This document shows, one piece after another, positions 49,623 through 49,939 of a stretch of DNA of 49,939 nucleotides. Below the pieces are notes generated by a model. That model was given only the letters and a program-made list of their open reading frames with translations. It made no database searches and was not told the origin of the DNA. Both the position numbers and the translations under genes were made by a program. The stretch is from Scatosoma sp045632265 (GTDB lineage Bacteria > Bacillota > Clostridia > Christensenellales > Borkfalkiaceae), in the NCBI GenBank assembly GCA_045632265.1, contig JAZQWG010000009.1, forward strand, positions 1 through 49,939. The letters are read 5' to 3'. Within the stretch, counting starts at the first letter, position 1, and every line of letters begins with the position of its first letter.

Positions 49623-49939
49623 AACGATTACGACAATAGGAACGGCTTTTTTGTCCGCAGCGCTTTTCTGTTTGATGACGGTGAAGATGCTGGGGGCAAT
49701 GCAACAAAGCGGTTATAAAAATAAAACGTTTTTGCGTTGGTTGCATCGTGGGGATAATTTGTTTTTCAACAGATTATTCGTGCTGTCGATCAGCCTTGCG
49801 GTATTTTCCGCAACGACGTCGCTCGCCTTTTCGTTCTTGGGCAAAACGTGGTCGCTTGCCATTTCCGCAATCCCGTTTATCGTGTTCTTGGTTTTGTTTA
49901 TCTTGGTCGACTGGAAATACGCCTTGAAATTGCCCTTTA
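49615..49939 (+). CDS. membrane protein, N-terminal part only (possibly membrane-anchored Mur ligase)
   Basis: A frame begins at ATG 49615 (GAGGG eight bases upstream) and runs off the window after 108 codons. It has one N-terminal helix (TIGTAFLSAALFCLMTVKML), then QQSGYKNKTFLRWLHRGDN, then two more helices (LFVLSISLAVFSATTSLAF, LAISAIPFIVFLVLFILV). This pattern resembles the membrane leader that precedes the ligase domain in MurF-like proteins of some Clostridia, but the catalytic part is outside the window. Confidence 0.65.
   Translation, partial: MNETITTIGTAFLSAALFCLMTVKMLGAMQQSGYKNKTFLRWLHRGDNLFFNRLFVLSISLAVFSATTSLAFSFLGKTWSLAISAIPFIVFLVLFILVDWKYALKLPF

Overview
The window looks like chromosome from an uncultured, anaerobic, Gram-positive member of the Clostridia; a Christensenellales-like gut lineage is my best guess, from general gene content only. 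Supporting signs are a type III glutamine synthetase, a SigB/SigF-type sigma factor with its ATPase anti-sigma factor, a YlmC/YmxH PRC-barrel protein, a THF riboswitch (a type known mostly from Firmicutes), ECF vitamin-transporter S components, and textbook sigma-A promoters (TTGaca - 17/18 - TATAAT) before most operons. Genes are tightly packed, often overlapping by 1-8 bases, and most transcription units end in strong, often bidirectional, hairpin terminators.

Layout. 1-1.3 kb: sigma factor/anti-sigma pair. 1.3-5.6 kb: an unknown membrane protein facing a PucR/CdaR-type regulator and an S41 peptidase. 5.6-9.4 kb: transketolase and phosphohexomutase, reverse strand. 9.4-12.5 kb: a cobalamin riboswitch controlling a DUF4430 lipoprotein and an ECF S component whose frame runs without a stop into a UDP-sugar pyrophosphorylase with its own internal promoter. 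12.6-14.5 kb: membrane proteins including a DUF421/DUF4363 pair. 14.5-15.4 kb: THF riboswitch and FolT. 15.4-19.5 kb: lgt-like, pncB, lspA, rluD. 19.5-21.3 kb: an unrecognised 565-residue membrane protein. 21.4-29 kb: a long forward run of a radical SAM/DUF512 protein, der, plsY, trkA, trkH, an FNT channel and a zinc-ribbon protein. 29-30.2 kb: split chromate transporter. 30.4-33.6 kb: a 1049-residue secreted CHAP/GH25 wall hydrolase. 33.6-35.4 kb: tmRNA (ssrA, reverse strand) with duplicated pieces of its 3' end flanking an AT-rich two-gene islet and a 255-bp hairpin-rich, inverted-repeat-bounded element. 35.5-38.7 kb: ZIP transporter, DegV protein, aldehyde dehydrogenase. 38.7-41.6 kb: glnN-nadE, reverse strand. 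41.8-46.5 kb: Na/Pi cotransporter with a long structured leader, YlmC, and a two-component system. 46.5-47.4 kb: FMN riboswitch and RibU. 47.4 kb to the end: tsaE, tsaB, rimI, an alpha/beta hydrolase and the start of a membrane protein.

Together the genes suggest an organism that imports vitamins: three ECF S components (cobalamin, folate, riboflavin), each under the riboswitch for its own vitamin, plus nicotinate salvage (pncB, nadE). No shared ECF energising module (A, A', T) is in the window. The most unusual region is 33.6-35.4 kb at ssrA. The next most unusual are the stop-less S-component/pyrophosphorylase frame, two apparently leaderless mRNAs (21401, 47431), an Lgt homologue lacking the usual active-site His and Asn, and a hydrolase without a usable canonical start codon.
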